Source: an uncultured Rhodocyclaceae bacterium (lineage in GTDB: Bacteria; Pseudomonadota; Gammaproteobacteria; Burkholderiales; Rhodocyclaceae). From it: 64,000 nt of DNA. The stretch spans positions 1,736,001 through 1,800,000 of the forward strand of contig CAJQTY010000001.1 of NCBI GenBank assembly GCA_907163075.1, given 5' to 3'. A program made the position numbers and the translations under genes. Shown here piece by piece: positions 1-8,726 of this stretch (positions are counted from its first letter, which is position 1; the number at the start of each line of letters is the position of its first letter). The notes below the pieces were generated by a model that was not told where the DNA came from, made no database searches, and saw only the letters and a list, made by a program, of their open reading frames with translations.

Positions 1-150
1 GAGGGCGTAGAAAATGCCCGTCCACATTTCAGGTTTTCGCACAAGAAAGGAGCGAGTCTAGACGAAATCACCGACGCGGTCTTGTAAGCCCGGGTGAAAT
101 GGGGTCCGCTCTCGTGATTCGGGAACACGAGGGATGGGCGAGAAGAAAGT

Positions 151-336
151 GATCGCGGGGTCGGTCGAACGGACCATGATTTGCCGGATATCGTTGTTCT
201 GGCCTTATGTGCCGTGATGTCGGAAGCGGAAGATCGGGATGACATGGAGGACTGGAGGCGACAGCGGGAAAAGCGGCTGCGGCGCTACTTGCCACGGCGC
301 AACGGCATTCCCGGTCACGACACGATACGGCGCGTG
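151..336 (+). pseudogene. ISAs1-family transposase, N-terminal relic
   Basis: Frame 1 across this stretch translates to a sequence with the hallmark N-terminus of ISAs1-type DDE transposases: a LPDIVVLALCAVM core, an acidic ED-W segment, an LRRYLP stretch and NGIPGHDTIRRV (the family has NGIPSHDTF-RV). There is no start codon with a ribosome site, and no catalytic domain follows. Homology stops where a palindromic repeat begins at about 344. It is therefore a short relic, not a gene. The match rests on recalled family motifs. Confidence 0.7.
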
Positions 337-343
337 ACATCGG

Positions 344-527
344 CGGAAAAGCGCAGCGCCTTCCCCCGTCTGAGTCCCATTCGGCGGATGACGCTACGCT
401 CATCCGCCCTACGGCACTGCACTTGAGCGCAGGGCCCGTTCGCGCGGAGTTTGGTGTAGGTCGGCTTCCGACATCCGGCGGTGGAGGTATCGCAAACATG
501 GCGGCGGAAGGCGCAGCGCTCTTCCGC
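344..527. repeat. Cluster of REP-like palindromic units
   Basis: Three palindromes lie in tandem. 344-364 reads CGGAAAAGCGCAGCGCCTTC plus one C. 383-408 has arms GGCGGATGA and TCATCCGCC around CGCTACGC. 504-527 has arms GCGGAAG and CTTCCGC around GCGCAGCGCT. The first unit recurs in reverse orientation at 27066-27086. This is typical extragenic palindromic repeat material between genes. Confidence 0.7.
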
Positions 528-530
528 AGC

Positions 531-590
531 TTAAAGCCGAACCGGCGTAGCTTTCAAATAAGCGCCATCAAGATCGCGTCACTACACTAG
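531..590. repeat. 60-bp dispersed repeat, copy 1
   Basis: This 60-bp block starts TTAAAGCCGAACCGGCGTAG and ends CGCGTCACTACACTAG. It is repeated at 54547-54606 with two adjacent mismatches (58 of 60 identical by eye). The first part contains a small imperfect hairpin (AAAGC...GCTTT). Copy 2 lies in insertion-sequence debris, and its right edge coincides with the IS630-type insertion point. Here no transposase adjoins it. Confidence 0.8.
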
Positions 591-623
591 CCCTGCAAGC
601 TTAAAGGGCATATTGCATCGGTA

Positions 624-673
624 ACGCTCATTGTTGGTGCTTTTGACGATAAGTGCGCACTAAATTGGTGCGA
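624..673 (+). promoter_or_regulatory. Two NtrC enhancer sites upstream of glnA
   Basis: The strong site at 654-673 is TGCGCACTAAATTGGTGCGA, close to the NtrC consensus TGCACNNNNNTGGTGCA. A weaker site centred near 633 (CGCTCATTGTTGGTGC) lies about 31 bp upstream, three helical turns. Relative to the inferred start near 761 the centres fall near -97 and -128, like the classical enterobacterial glnA enhancer. Confidence 0.8.
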
Positions 674-733
674 CAAAAACCCCGGATGAGCCTTTATCCC
701 TTATGGCACAATAGCAATCAGGGGCGCGTGGAT

Positions 734-749
734 TGGCATGGTTTCTGCT
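734..749 (+). promoter_or_regulatory. Sigma54 promoter of glnA
   Basis: TGGCATGGTTTCTGCT has the -24 GG (735-736) and the -12 GC (747-748) exactly 12 bp apart, as sigma54 promoters require. It lies between the NtrC sites and glnA, so it should be the nitrogen-controlled promoter. Confidence 0.85.
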
Positions 750-814
750 AATACCCATTGCAACTTTTTCTACCGTCGCCGGGAATTCCGGCACTCGCTG
801 AGGAGACTTCTTAA

Positions 815-2230
815 ATGGCAAGCCCGCAAGACGTAATCGATATGGTCAAGGAGAACGACGTCAAGTTCGTCGATTTCCGTTTCACTGACACCCGTGGCAA
901 GGAACAGCACGTTACCGTTCCGGTCAGCGCTTTTGACGAAGACAAGTTCGAGAGCGGCCATGCTTTTGACGGTTCGTCGATCGCCGGCTGGAAAGGTATC
1001 CAGGCCTCCGACATGCAGTTGATGCCCGACCCGGCAACCGCCTATATCGACCCTTTCTTCGACGAAACGACCATCGTTCTGACCTGCGACGTCGTCGATC
1101 CGGCCGACGGCCGCGGTTACGACCGCGACCCGCGCTCGATTGCCCGACGCGCTGAAGCCTACCTGAAGTCCTCGGGTATCGGCGACACCGCCTACTTTGG
1201 TCCGGAACCCGAATTCTTCATCTTCGACTCGGTCGAATGGAGCGTCGACATGTCCGGCTGCAACCTGAAGATCTACTCGGACGAAGCCGCCTGGACTTCA
1301 GGCGAGAAGAACGAAGGCGGCGGCGGCTCGGGTCACCGTCCGACGGTCAAGGGCGGCTACTTCCCGGTGCCGCCGGTCGACAGCCTGCACGACATCCGTT
1401 CGGCCATGGTGCTCATCCTCGAACAGATCGGCATACCGGTTGAAGTGCATCATCACGAAGTGGCGACGGCCGGCCAGTGCGAAATCGGTACCCTTTTCAG
1501 CACGCTCGTCAAACGCGCCGACTGGACGCAAGTTCTCAAGTACGTGGTGCACAACGTGGCGCACCAGTATGGCAAGACGGCGACCTTCATGCCGAAACCG
1601 ATCGTCGGCGACAACGGTTCGGGCATGCACGTGCACCAGTCGATCTGGAAGGATGGCAAGAACCTGTTTGCCGGCAACGGCTATGCCGGGCTGTCCGAGA
1701 TGGCGCTTTTCTACATCGGCGGCATCATCAAGCATGCCAAGGCGCTGAACGCCATTACCAACCCTGGCACCAACTCGTACAAGCGCCTGGTGCCGCACTA
1801 CGAAGCGCCGGTCAAGCTGGCGTACTCGGCGAAGAACCGTTCGGCTTCGATCCGCATTCCGCACGTCGCGTCCGAAAAGGCTCGCCGCATCGAAACCCGC
1901 TTCCCGGATCCGATCGCCAATCCCTACCTGTGCTTCACGGCGCTGCTGATGGCCGGTCTGGACGGCATCCAGAACAAGATTCACCCCGGCGATGCCGCCG
2001 ACAAGAATCTTTACGATCTGCCGCCGGAAGAGGACGCCAAGATACCGACCGTTTGCGCCAGCCTCGAGGAAGCTCTGGCCGCACTCGAAAAGGATCACGA
2101 GTTCCTGACGCGTGGTGGCGTCTTCTCCAAGGACTGGATCGAAGCCTACATCGAACTGAAGATGGACGAAGTCAACAAGGTTCGCATGACGACCCACCCG
2201 GTCGAATTCGACCTGTACTACAGCTGTTAA
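815..2230 (+). CDS. glnA: Glutamine synthetase, type I
   Basis: ATP-dependent condensation of ammonium with glutamate, the main cytoplasmic ammonium assimilation step. The 471-aa length is normal for the adenylylated GSI-beta subtype. Visible motifs are the N-terminal DGSSIAGW, the ATP/metal segment [10 protein letters not shown], the [10 protein letters not shown] metal-binding stretch and the [12 protein letters not shown] segment. Tyr400 in [10 protein letters not shown] corresponds to the adenylylated Tyr397 of enterobacteria, so GlnE control is expected. The ATG at 815 follows GAGGAG by a suitable distance. The promoter region carries two NtrC sites and a sigma54 promoter. A strong terminator follows, so glnA can be transcribed alone, with ntrBC downstream. 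Confidence 0.98.
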   Translation: MASPQDVIDMVKENDVKFVDFRFTDTRGKEQHVTVPVSAFDEDKFESGHAFDGSSIAGWKGIQASDMQLMPDPATAYIDPFFDETTIVLTCDVVDPADGRGYDRDPRSIARRAEAYLKSSGIGDTAYFGPEPEFFIFDSVEWSVDMSGCNLKIYSDEAAWTSGEKNEGGGGSGHRPTVKGGYFPVPPVDSLHDIRSAMVLILEQIGIPVEVHHHEVATAGQCEIGTLFSTLVKRADWTQVLKYVVHNVAHQYGKTATFMPKPIVGDNGSGMHVHQSIWKDGKNLFAGNGYAGLSEMALFYIGGIIKHAKALNAITNPGTNSYKRLVPHYEAPVKLAYSAKNRSASIRIPHVASEKARRIETRFPDPIANPYLCFTALLMAGLDGIQNKIHPGDAADKNLYDLPPEEDAKIPTVCASLEEALAALEKDHEFLTRGGVFSKDWIEAYIELKMDEVNKVRMTTHPVEFDLYYSC

Positions 2231-2246
2231 GCCGCTTGGCGCTCAG

Positions 2247-2274
2247 AAAGGACGGGCTTGCCCGTCCTTTTTTT
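2247..2274 (+). terminator. Rho-independent terminator of glnA
   Basis: AAAGGACGGGC and GCCCGTCCTTT form a perfect stem with a tiny loop, followed by a run of T. It lies 16 bp after the glnA stop codon. Confidence 0.92.
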
Positions 2275-2361
2275 GTCCACCGACGGCGCGCCTGGTGCGT
2301 TTGTAATTCAGCGGGTCATCCCATACACTGGCACTGGCAACTTCGAATGGATAGGATCACG

Positions 2362-2850
2362 ATGAATTCCCAATGGCTGTTATTTCTGTCCGCATTGTTC
2401 GTTCTGTCCGCACTGCCGGTGCAGGCGGACGTCATGTATCAATGCGTTGACGACAGCGGGCACAAGTCGTTTTCAAACATCAGGTCGGCGGGCAAGGGTG
2501 CCAAGTGCGTGCCCATGGACCTCGGCGTTCCGGTCACTGTCCCGGCGCCCAAAGCCGCGACGCCGACGCCCGCGGCTTTCCCCAAGGTCGATGACAGCGC
2601 GCAGAAGTCGCGTGACACAGATCGCCGGCGTATCCTCGACGGCGAACTGGCGACCGAGCAGAAGAGTCTCGAGCAGGCACGGAAAGAACTGGCCGAACAG
2701 GAAGCCATGGTCCTGCCTAATGAACGCATGCAGGGCGGCGGGATCAGCGGCGGCAAGATTCTCGAGCGCGTGCAGCCGTACCGCGACAAGGCGGCCCTGC
2801 ACGAACGCAACATCGAGGCCATCCAGAAAGAGCTTTCCAAGCTGCGCTGA
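2362..2850 (+). CDS. Secreted DUF4124-type protein
   Basis: A 162-aa protein with a clear signal peptide (hydrophobic core LLFLSALFVLSALP, likely cleavage after VQA). A DUF4124-like start follows: DVMYQCVDDSGHKSFSN, with the second Cys of the pair at KC about residue 47. A Pro/Ala linker leads to a charged, probably helical C-terminus (EQKSLEQARKELAEQE). The biochemical role is unknown. Such proteins are common between glnA and ntrB in betaproteobacteria. The ATG at 2362 is preferred over 2347 because an AGGA-type ribosome site precedes it. The predicted location is periplasm or envelope. Confidence 0.85.
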   Translation: MNSQWLLFLSALFVLSALPVQADVMYQCVDDSGHKSFSNIRSAGKGAKCVPMDLGVPVTVPAPKAATPTPAAFPKVDDSAQKSRDTDRRRILDGELATEQKSLEQARKELAEQEAMVLPNERMQGGGISGGKILERVQPYRDKAALHERNIEAIQKELSKLR

Positions 2851-2885
2851 TCCCGGTCCGCCAAGCCAATCGCCACTCCCCGCGC

Positions 2886-3977
2886 ATGCATCCAATGGTA
2901 CCCAACCCCTTTGGCGGGCTTGACCTGCTCTCCTCGTCGGTGATCTTGCTCGATTGCAATTTCGCCATCCGCTACATGAACTCGGCGGCCGAAAACCTGC
3001 TGGCGATCAGCAGCAAGGCGGCTACCGGATGCCGCCTGGACAGCGTCATGGATTGTCCCGTGGCCCTGCAGACGGCACTCGACAATGCGTTCACGCGGGG
3101 ATGGAGTTATTCCGGGCAGAGCATCGCGCTCAGGCGCAACGACGGCGTTGTCCTGCACCTGAACTGTACCGTCAACCCGACCGATGCCCTCGATGCCCGC
3201 CTGCTCGTCGAACTGTGGCCGATCGACCAGCAACTCAAGGCCACCCGCGAAGAGCGCCAGATCGCAGATCAACTGGCCAGCCGCGAGCTGATCCGCAATC
3301 TGGCGCACGAAATCAAGAATCCGCTCGGCGGCATTCGCGGCGCGGCGCAACTGCTCGAACGCGAACTCAACAACCCCGGGCTGCGCGAGTACACCCAGGT
3401 CATCATCAACGAAGCCGATCGTCTGCAGGATCTGATGAAGCGGCTGCTTTCGCCGCACCGGCCGATGCAGCCGGGCCCGGTCAATATCCACGAAATCCTT
3501 GAGCGCGTGCGCAGTCTGCTGAACGCCGAGTTCCCGCAGACGCTGACGGTGCGGCGTGACTACGACACCAGCCTGCCGGAACTGGTCGGTGATCGGGAGC
3601 AACTGATCCAGGCCGTTCTCAATATCGCGCGCAACGCGGCGCAGGCGATCAAGGGGCAGCCGAACAGCGCGTCCGGTTCGGGGCAGATCACCCTGCGTAC
3701 CCGAGCGGCGCGCCAGGTTACGCTGGCCAAGCGGCGTTACCGTCTGGCGCTGGAATTGCAGGTGATCGATAACGGACCGGGCATCGCGGAGGATATCCGC
3801 GAGCGCATGTTCTACCCCCTGGTCTCCGGCCGCCAGGGTGGCAGCGGTCTTGGCCTGACGCTGGCGCAGAGCTTCGTCCAGCAGCACCAGGGAACGGTCG
3901 ACTGCGAAAGCCGCCCCGGCTACACCTGCTTCACCATCAGGATGCCGTTGACCCCGGGTAATGACGCGCGCCAGTGA
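2886..3977 (+). CDS. glnL: Nitrogen regulation sensor kinase NtrB
   Basis: Cytoplasmic histidine kinase/phosphatase that sets NtrC phosphorylation in response to PII. It has 363 aa, no membrane segments, an N-terminal PAS-like domain (residues 10-120), a HisKA box NLAHEIKNPLGG with His141, and an HATPase domain with an N box (NIARNAAQAI), G1 (DNGPGIAED) and G2 (GGSGLGLTLA). It is followed by ntrC, as in other proteobacteria. The start at 2886 (ATGCATCCAATG) could equally be the next ATG three codons on. Confidence 0.95.
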   Translation: MHPMVPNPFGGLDLLSSSVILLDCNFAIRYMNSAAENLLAISSKAATGCRLDSVMDCPVALQTALDNAFTRGWSYSGQSIALRRNDGVVLHLNCTVNPTDALDARLLVELWPIDQQLKATREERQIADQLASRELIRNLAHEIKNPLGGIRGAAQLLERELNNPGLREYTQVIINEADRLQDLMKRLLSPHRPMQPGPVNIHEILERVRSLLNAEFPQTLTVRRDYDTSLPELVGDREQLIQAVLNIARNAAQAIKGQPNSASGSGQITLRTRAARQVTLAKRRYRLALELQVIDNGPGIAEDIRERMFYPLVSGRQGGSGLGLTLAQSFVQQHQGTVDCESRPGYTCFTIRMPLTPGNDARQ

Positions 3978-4153
3978 CGGGGCCAAAGCCCGGGCTTGCT
4001 GATCAGGCCGCTTGGCAAACCGGACGTTCATACCGGTGCTGAAAAGACGTTTTGGCGCTTTCCCAAAAAGGCGTCGTCGCACTTGCGGACCATACATAAT
4101 GGCAAGCTATTTGCTATGGGCATTACATACAACTCAAAATGTATGGGAAATCA

Positions 4154-5578
4154 ATGAAACCGGTCTGGATCGTCGATGACGACAAGTCAATTCGCTGGGT
4201 GCTCGAAAAGACCCTGGCCCGTGAGCAATTGCCCTTCAAGAGTTTCGCCTCGGCCAGTGAAGCGCTGTCGCAACTTGACGCGGGCGCCGAACCGCCGCAG
4301 GTGCTGGTGTCGGACATCCGGATGCCGGGCGAATCCGGACTTGATCTGCTGAAGCAGGTCAAAACGCGCTTCCCGTCGCTGCCGGTGATCATCATGACCG
4401 CCTACTCGGATCTCGATAGCGCGGTCGCCGCTTTTCAGGGCGGGGCCTTCGAATATCTGCCAAAGCCATTTGACGTCGATCAGGCGCTGGAGTTGATCCG
4501 CCGGGCGATCGACGAGAGCGCGCATCAAGTTGGTGCATCCGGAGATGTCAGCCTGGTTCCGGAGATTCTCGGACAGGCTCCCGCCATGCAGGAAGTCTTT
4601 CGCGCCATCGGCCGGCTCAGCCAGTCGAGCGCCACGGTGATGATCACGGGCGAATCCGGGTCGGGCAAGGAACTCGTGGCGCACGCCGTGCATCGGCATA
4701 GCCCGCGTTCCGACAAGCCGTTCATCGCCATCAATACGGCGGCGATCCCTAGGGACTTGCTCGAATCCGAGCTCTTCGGCCACGAGCGCGGCGCCTTTAC
4801 CGGCGCCGCCGCACAGCGCCGCGGACGCTTCGAGCAGGCCGAAGGCGGCACGCTGTTTCTCGACGAGATCGGCGACATGCCGGCCGAACTGCAAACCCGC
4901 CTGCTGCGCGTGCTTTCCGACGGCAACTACTATCGCGTCGGCGGGCATTCGCCGATCAAGGCCAACGTGCGCATCATTGCCGCCACGCATCAGAACCTGG
5001 AAGCGCGGGTCAAGGAGAACCTCTTCCGCGAGGACCTCTTTCACCGTCTCAACGTGATTCGCGTGCGCCTGCCCAGCCTGCGCGAGCGGCGCGAGGACAT
5101 CCCGATCCTGGCCCGCCACTTTCTGCAGAAAAGCGCGCACGATCTGGGGGTCGAGGCCAAACGCTTTTCCGAGGCGGCGCTCAGGCATCTGTCGTCGCTC
5201 GATTTTCCGGGCAATGTGCGGCAACTGGAAAATATCTGCCACTGGCTGACCGTCATGGCGCCGGGGCAGCAGGTCGATCTGGCCGACCTGCCCGCCGAAT
5301 TGCGCGACCAGGCGCCACAGTCGGCGCTGCCCGACTGGGAAAGCGGGCTGGCGCTGGAGGTCGACCGTTTGCTGGCGGAAGGCGGCGGCCAGGTGCACGA
5401 AAAGCTCATCGATTGCTTTGAACGCGTCCTCATTCTCCGTGCGCTGGCCCATACCGGGGGGCGGCGGATTGAAGCGGCGCAGGCCCTGGGCATCGGCCGC
5501 AACACCATCACGCGCAAAATCCAGGACCTCGGCCTGGATGCGGCGCGGCCCGACGAGGCGGAGCAGGCCACCGGATAA
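4154..5578 (+). CDS. glnG: Nitrogen regulator NtrC, sigma54 activator
   Basis: Response regulator that activates sigma54 promoters under nitrogen limitation. The receiver domain has Asp54 in VLVSDIRMPG, the canonical acceptor position. This numbering supports the ATG at 4154 (preceded by GGGAAA) over 4139. The AAA+ domain carries Walker A GESGSGKE, the sigma54-contacting GAFTGA loop and Walker B GGTLFLDEIGD. The C-terminal Fis-type helix-turn-helix is RIEAAQALGIGRNTITRKIQ. Length is 474 aa. It is a likely activator of glnA through the sites at 624-673. A 176-bp gap separates it from glnL, so a separate promoter is possible. Confidence 0.96.
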   Translation: MKPVWIVDDDKSIRWVLEKTLAREQLPFKSFASASEALSQLDAGAEPPQVLVSDIRMPGESGLDLLKQVKTRFPSLPVIIMTAYSDLDSAVAAFQGGAFEYLPKPFDVDQALELIRRAIDESAHQVGASGDVSLVPEILGQAPAMQEVFRAIGRLSQSSATVMITGESGSGKELVAHAVHRHSPRSDKPFIAINTAAIPRDLLESELFGHERGAFTGAAAQRRGRFEQAEGGTLFLDEIGDMPAELQTRLLRVLSDGNYYRVGGHSPIKANVRIIAATHQNLEARVKENLFREDLFHRLNVIRVRLPSLRERREDIPILARHFLQKSAHDLGVEAKRFSEAALRHLSSLDFPGNVRQLENICHWLTVMAPGQQVDLADLPAELRDQAPQSALPDWESGLALEVDRLLAEGGGQVHEKLIDCFERVLILRALAHTGGRRIEAAQALGIGRNTITRKIQDLGLDAARPDEAEQATG

Positions 5579-5587
5579 TCAGCGATA

Positions 5588-6436
5588 ATGCCGGCGATGA
5601 ATCGAAATCCCGCCGACATGACCGATCGTCCCCGTTCCTGTTCACTGCTGATCGACCCGGTTCGCCTGCACGCCCTGCTCGGCGAGGCGCGCGGACGCTT
5701 CGACGTCGATTCGCTCGCCGAGTGCCCGTCGACCAGCACACTGCTGCTCAGGCGCGCGGAACAGGGCGCGCCGGCCGGCAGCGTGATCGTCGCCGAGCGG
5801 CAGACCGCCGGGCGCGGCAGCCGCGGGCGGAGCTGGCTGGCGTCGCCGCAGTCGAGCCTGACATTTTCCGTGCTCTGGCGTTTTCCCGGCGGCATCGAAC
5901 GCCTGGCCGGACTTTCGCTGGCGGTCGGCGTTGCCGTGCTGCAGGCGCTCGAGGCCTGTGGCGCCTCCGGCGTTACGCTCAAGTGGCCGAACGACATCCT
6001 GCATGGCGACGCCAAGCTGGGCGGCATTCTCGTCGAGTTGCAGAGTGAGCCGGATCAGGCGCTGGCGGTGGTCGGCATCGGCCTCAACCTGAGCCTGCCG
6101 GAAAGTATCGGCGAGGGCCAGGGCTTTGCGCTGCCGGCCGCCGCCCTGGATGGCATTCTCGCGCCGCTGCCGGAGCGCCATGAGCTGTTTGCTCAACTCC
6201 TGATCGCCCTCGCGCGGGTCTTCGACCGCTTTGCCGAAGGCGGCTTTGCCGCGCTGCGCGAGCAGTGGCTGGCGCGCCACGCCTGGCAGGACCGACCGGT
6301 ACGCCTGCTGCGCGAGGGCCGGGTGGTGAACGAAGGTGTCTGCTGCGGCGCCGATAGTGACGGCGCCTTGCTGGTGCGGACGGCGGCCGGCGTCGAGCGC
6401 TGCCTGTCCGGCGACCTGTCCTTGCGGGCCCTGTGA
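5588..6436 (+). CDS. birA: Biotin--[acetyl-CoA-carboxylase] ligase
   Basis: Adenylates biotin and transfers it to the carrier protein of biotin carboxylases. The 282-aa protein holds the catalytic LPLA-like domain: STSTLLL substrate loop, biotinyl-AMP loop GRGSRGRSW, KWPNDIL and KLGGILVE, then a C-terminal SH3-like domain ending SGDLSLRAL. No N-terminal winged helix is visible, so it should be the monofunctional type rather than a bio repressor. The true start may be one of several ATGs within the first 13 codons. It overlaps coaX by 4 bp (ATGA). Confidence 0.93.
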   Translation: MPAMNRNPADMTDRPRSCSLLIDPVRLHALLGEARGRFDVDSLAECPSTSTLLLRRAEQGAPAGSVIVAERQTAGRGSRGRSWLASPQSSLTFSVLWRFPGGIERLAGLSLAVGVAVLQALEACGASGVTLKWPNDILHGDAKLGGILVELQSEPDQALAVVGIGLNLSLPESIGEGQGFALPAAALDGILAPLPERHELFAQLLIALARVFDRFAEGGFAALREQWLARHAWQDRPVRLLREGRVVNEGVCCGADSDGALLVRTAAGVERCLSGDLSLRAL

Positions 6437-7152
6437 TGATCGCCATCGACGCCGGCAACACCCGCATCAAGTGGGGCGTGCACGACGGAGCGGCCTGGGT
6501 CGCGCAGGGCGCGCTGCCCACTGGCAAGGCAAACCGGCTCGCCGCGCTGTCGGCCGGGTGGCCCGCGGCCGACAGCGTCGTTGCCTGCAACGTGGCCGGT
6601 GCTGCGGTTGAAGAGTCGATCAGCGGCGCCCTGGCCGCCCGTTTTGCGCCCCCGCGCTGGCTGCGTTCGAGCGCTGCGGTGTGCGGGGTGCGCAACGGCT
6701 ATGAGCAGCCCGAGCGTCTCGGTGCCGACCGCTGGGCGGCACTGATTGGCGCCCGCGCCCGGGTGTCCAGCGCCTGCCTGGTGGTCTGCGCGGGGACGGC
6801 GACGACCGTCGACTGGCTCGATGCCAGTGGCGGATTCCGCGGCGGACTGATCCTGCCCGGCGTGGACCTGATGCGCGCCTCGCTGGCGGGCAACACGGCG
6901 CAACTGCCGCTGGCCGACGGGGGCTATTCCTGTGTGCCGCGCAATACCATGGATGCCATCGTCAGCGGTTGCCTGTACGCCCAGATTGGCGCCATCGAGC
7001 GCATGTTTTCCAGGCTCGCCGCCGAGCCGGGCGCCCTCTGCCTGCTGACCGGCGGCGCCGCGCAGCACCTGGCACCGCATCTGGATATTCCGTTCGAGAT
7101 GACAGAGAATCTGATTCTCGACGGGCTGGTGCGCTTCGGTACTTCGCCATAG
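6433..7152 (+). CDS. coaX: Type III pantothenate kinase
   Basis: First step of coenzyme A synthesis from pantothenate. The 239-aa ASKHA-fold protein shows the P-loop-like DAGNTRIKWG, GADRWAALIGA and the catalytic region VVCAGTATTVDWLD followed by GGLILPG. The start overlaps the birA stop by 4 bp, indicating translational coupling. The birA-coaX pair is the usual betaproteobacterial arrangement. Confidence 0.95.
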   Translation: MMIAIDAGNTRIKWGVHDGAAWVAQGALPTGKANRLAALSAGWPAADSVVACNVAGAAVEESISGALAARFAPPRWLRSSAAVCGVRNGYEQPERLGADRWAALIGARARVSSACLVVCAGTATTVDWLDASGGFRGGLILPGVDLMRASLAGNTAQLPLADGGYSCVPRNTMDAIVSGCLYAQIGAIERMFSRLAAEPGALCLLTGGAAQHLAPHLDIPFEMTENLILDGLVRFGTSP

Positions 7153-7228
7153 TTTTTTGATAGCGCCAGCCGGATCAGTCGGCCCGTGTCGTGTGCAGGA
7201 ACGTACGGAAACGCACCGGAGAATTTTC

Positions 7229-7633
7229 ATGCTGCCCAAGATGCTCACCATGTTGCCCGCCTTTCTTGCCTACTTTGCCGTGGCCCTCGCCTTGATCGGC
7301 GTGTTCTTGCTGGCCTACGTCAACGTTACGCCGTATGACGAAATAGCCCTCATTCGGCAGGGCAACACGGCGGCGGCGGTGAGCCTGTCCGGCGCCGTGT
7401 TCGGTTTTGCCATGCCGGTGGCCAATGTCATCGCCCACAGCGACACGCTGGCCGACCTCGCCGCGTGGGGGGCGATTGCCGGCGTGATCCAGCTTCTGAC
7501 CTACCTCGGGGCACGTTTCGCGCTGCCACAACTGCACCAGGACATTCCCGCCGGCAAGCTGGCGCCGGCGATTTCCCTGGCCGTACTGTCGCTGACCGTC
7601 GGGCTGACCAACGCCGCCTGCATGACCTATTGA
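7229..7633 (+). CDS. DUF350 membrane protein
   Basis: A 134-aa integral membrane protein with four predicted transmembrane segments and the DUF350 pattern (NVTPYDEIALIRQGNTAAAVSL; ITD-type loops replaced by SDTLADLAAWG). It is a homologue class of E. coli YjfL. Function is unknown. It opens a run of seven same-strand genes that ends in a spermidine-synthase-like protein and SpeD, which ties DUF350 to a polyamine-related envelope process. The ATG at 7229 has GGAG upstream and gives a family-like N-terminus. Confidence 0.88.
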   Translation: MLPKMLTMLPAFLAYFAVALALIGVFLLAYVNVTPYDEIALIRQGNTAAAVSLSGAVFGFAMPVANVIAHSDTLADLAAWGAIAGVIQLLTYLGARFALPQLHQDIPAGKLAPAISLAVLSLTVGLTNAACMTY

Positions 7634-7662
7634 TCCGGCAACATTCCTTCACGGAGATCGCC

Positions 7663-8694
7663 ATGGCACTCATGGATTTCATCAAGAAACAGTTCATCGA
7701 CGTCATCCACTGGACCGAGGACGCCGACGGCGTGCTGGCCTATCGCTACCCGATGCAGGACTTCGAAATCCAGAATGGCGCCCAGCTCACGGTGCGTGAT
7801 TCACAGATGGCGATGTTCGTTAACGAAGGCCAGGTCGCCGACGTCTTCGCTCCGGGCCTGCATACGCTGAACACGCAGACGCTGCCGGTCCTCACTAATC
7901 TGAAGAACTGGGACAAGCTGTTCGCCTCGCCCTTCAAGTCTGACGTCTACTTCTTCTCGACCCGCCTGCAACTCGATCGCAAGTGGGGCACGCCGAACCC
8001 GATCACCATCCGCGACAAGGATTTCGGCATGGTGCGGATGCGCGCTTTCGGCATTTATTCGTTCAAGCTCGTCGATCCGGCCAGGTTCTACAAGGAAATT
8101 TCGGGCACCCGCGAGCTCTACGGCGTCGACGACGTTGACGGCCAGTTGCGCGGCCTGGTGATCGGCACGATGACCGACCTGTTTGGCGAGTCGGGTGTCT
8201 CCTTCATCGACATGGCGGCCAACCAGGTCGAATTCAGCGCCGCGCTCAAGGCCAAGCTGGAACCGGTATTCGAGCGCTACGGACTGGCCCTGGACAGCTT
8301 TGTCGTGCAGAACGTCTCGCTGCCGGAAGAATTGCAGAAGGTCCTCGACACCCGGATCAGCATGAACATGCTCGGCGACATGGGCCGTTATACCCAGTAT
8401 CAGACGGCCAGCAGCATTCCGCTGGCGGCGCAGAACGAGGGCGGGATGGCCGGCATCGGCGCCGGCCTGGGCGCCGGCATGACGATCGGGCAAACCATGG
8501 CGCAGGCGATGACGCAGGCCATGCAGCCGGGCAGCGCAGCGGCCGCCCCGGCCGCAGCTCCCGCGACACCCGCGACGAGCGCCGACGAGGTTGTCGCCAC
8601 GCTGGAAAAACTGCACGGACTGGTGGCTAAGGGCATCCTCACGCAAGCCGAGTTCGACGCCAAGAAGGCCGAATTGCTCGGCAAACTGATCTGA
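7663..8694 (+). CDS. SPFH-domain protein with C-terminal SHOCT motif
   Basis: A 343-aa protein of the family sometimes named virion-core-protein-like. It has an N-terminal SPFH/band-7-type domain (residues 1-230, containing DGVLAYRYPMQDFEIQNGAQ), a Gly/Ala/Met-rich flexible segment (about 265-300), and a C-terminal SHOCT-like helix pair (LEKLHGLVAKGILTQAEFDAKKAELL) that often mediates oligomerisation or membrane targeting. No signal peptide or membrane span is visible. It sits 29 bp after the DUF350 gene, so the two are probably co-transcribed. A role as a membrane-associated scaffold is inferred. Confidence 0.82.
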   Translation: MALMDFIKKQFIDVIHWTEDADGVLAYRYPMQDFEIQNGAQLTVRDSQMAMFVNEGQVADVFAPGLHTLNTQTLPVLTNLKNWDKLFASPFKSDVYFFSTRLQLDRKWGTPNPITIRDKDFGMVRMRAFGIYSFKLVDPARFYKEISGTRELYGVDDVDGQLRGLVIGTMTDLFGESGVSFIDMAANQVEFSAALKAKLEPVFERYGLALDSFVVQNVSLPEELQKVLDTRISMNMLGDMGRYTQYQTASSIPLAAQNEGGMAGIGAGLGAGMTIGQTMAQAMTQAMQPGSAAAAPAAAPATPATSADEVVATLEKLHGLVAKGILTQAEFDAKKAELLGKLI

Positions 8695-8726
8695 ACTGCC
8701 AGCCCTCGCGCTAACCTGGGCGTTTC

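Noticed and set aside
68-499. 143-codon open frame on the minus strand
   Set aside because: It covers the ISAs1 relic and palindromic repeats, has no ribosome site and gives a low-complexity Pro/Arg/Ser translation.
1298-2197. 299-codon open frame antisense to glnA
   Set aside because: Shadow of a highly codon-biased gene; no domain, no ribosome site, fully inside glnA.
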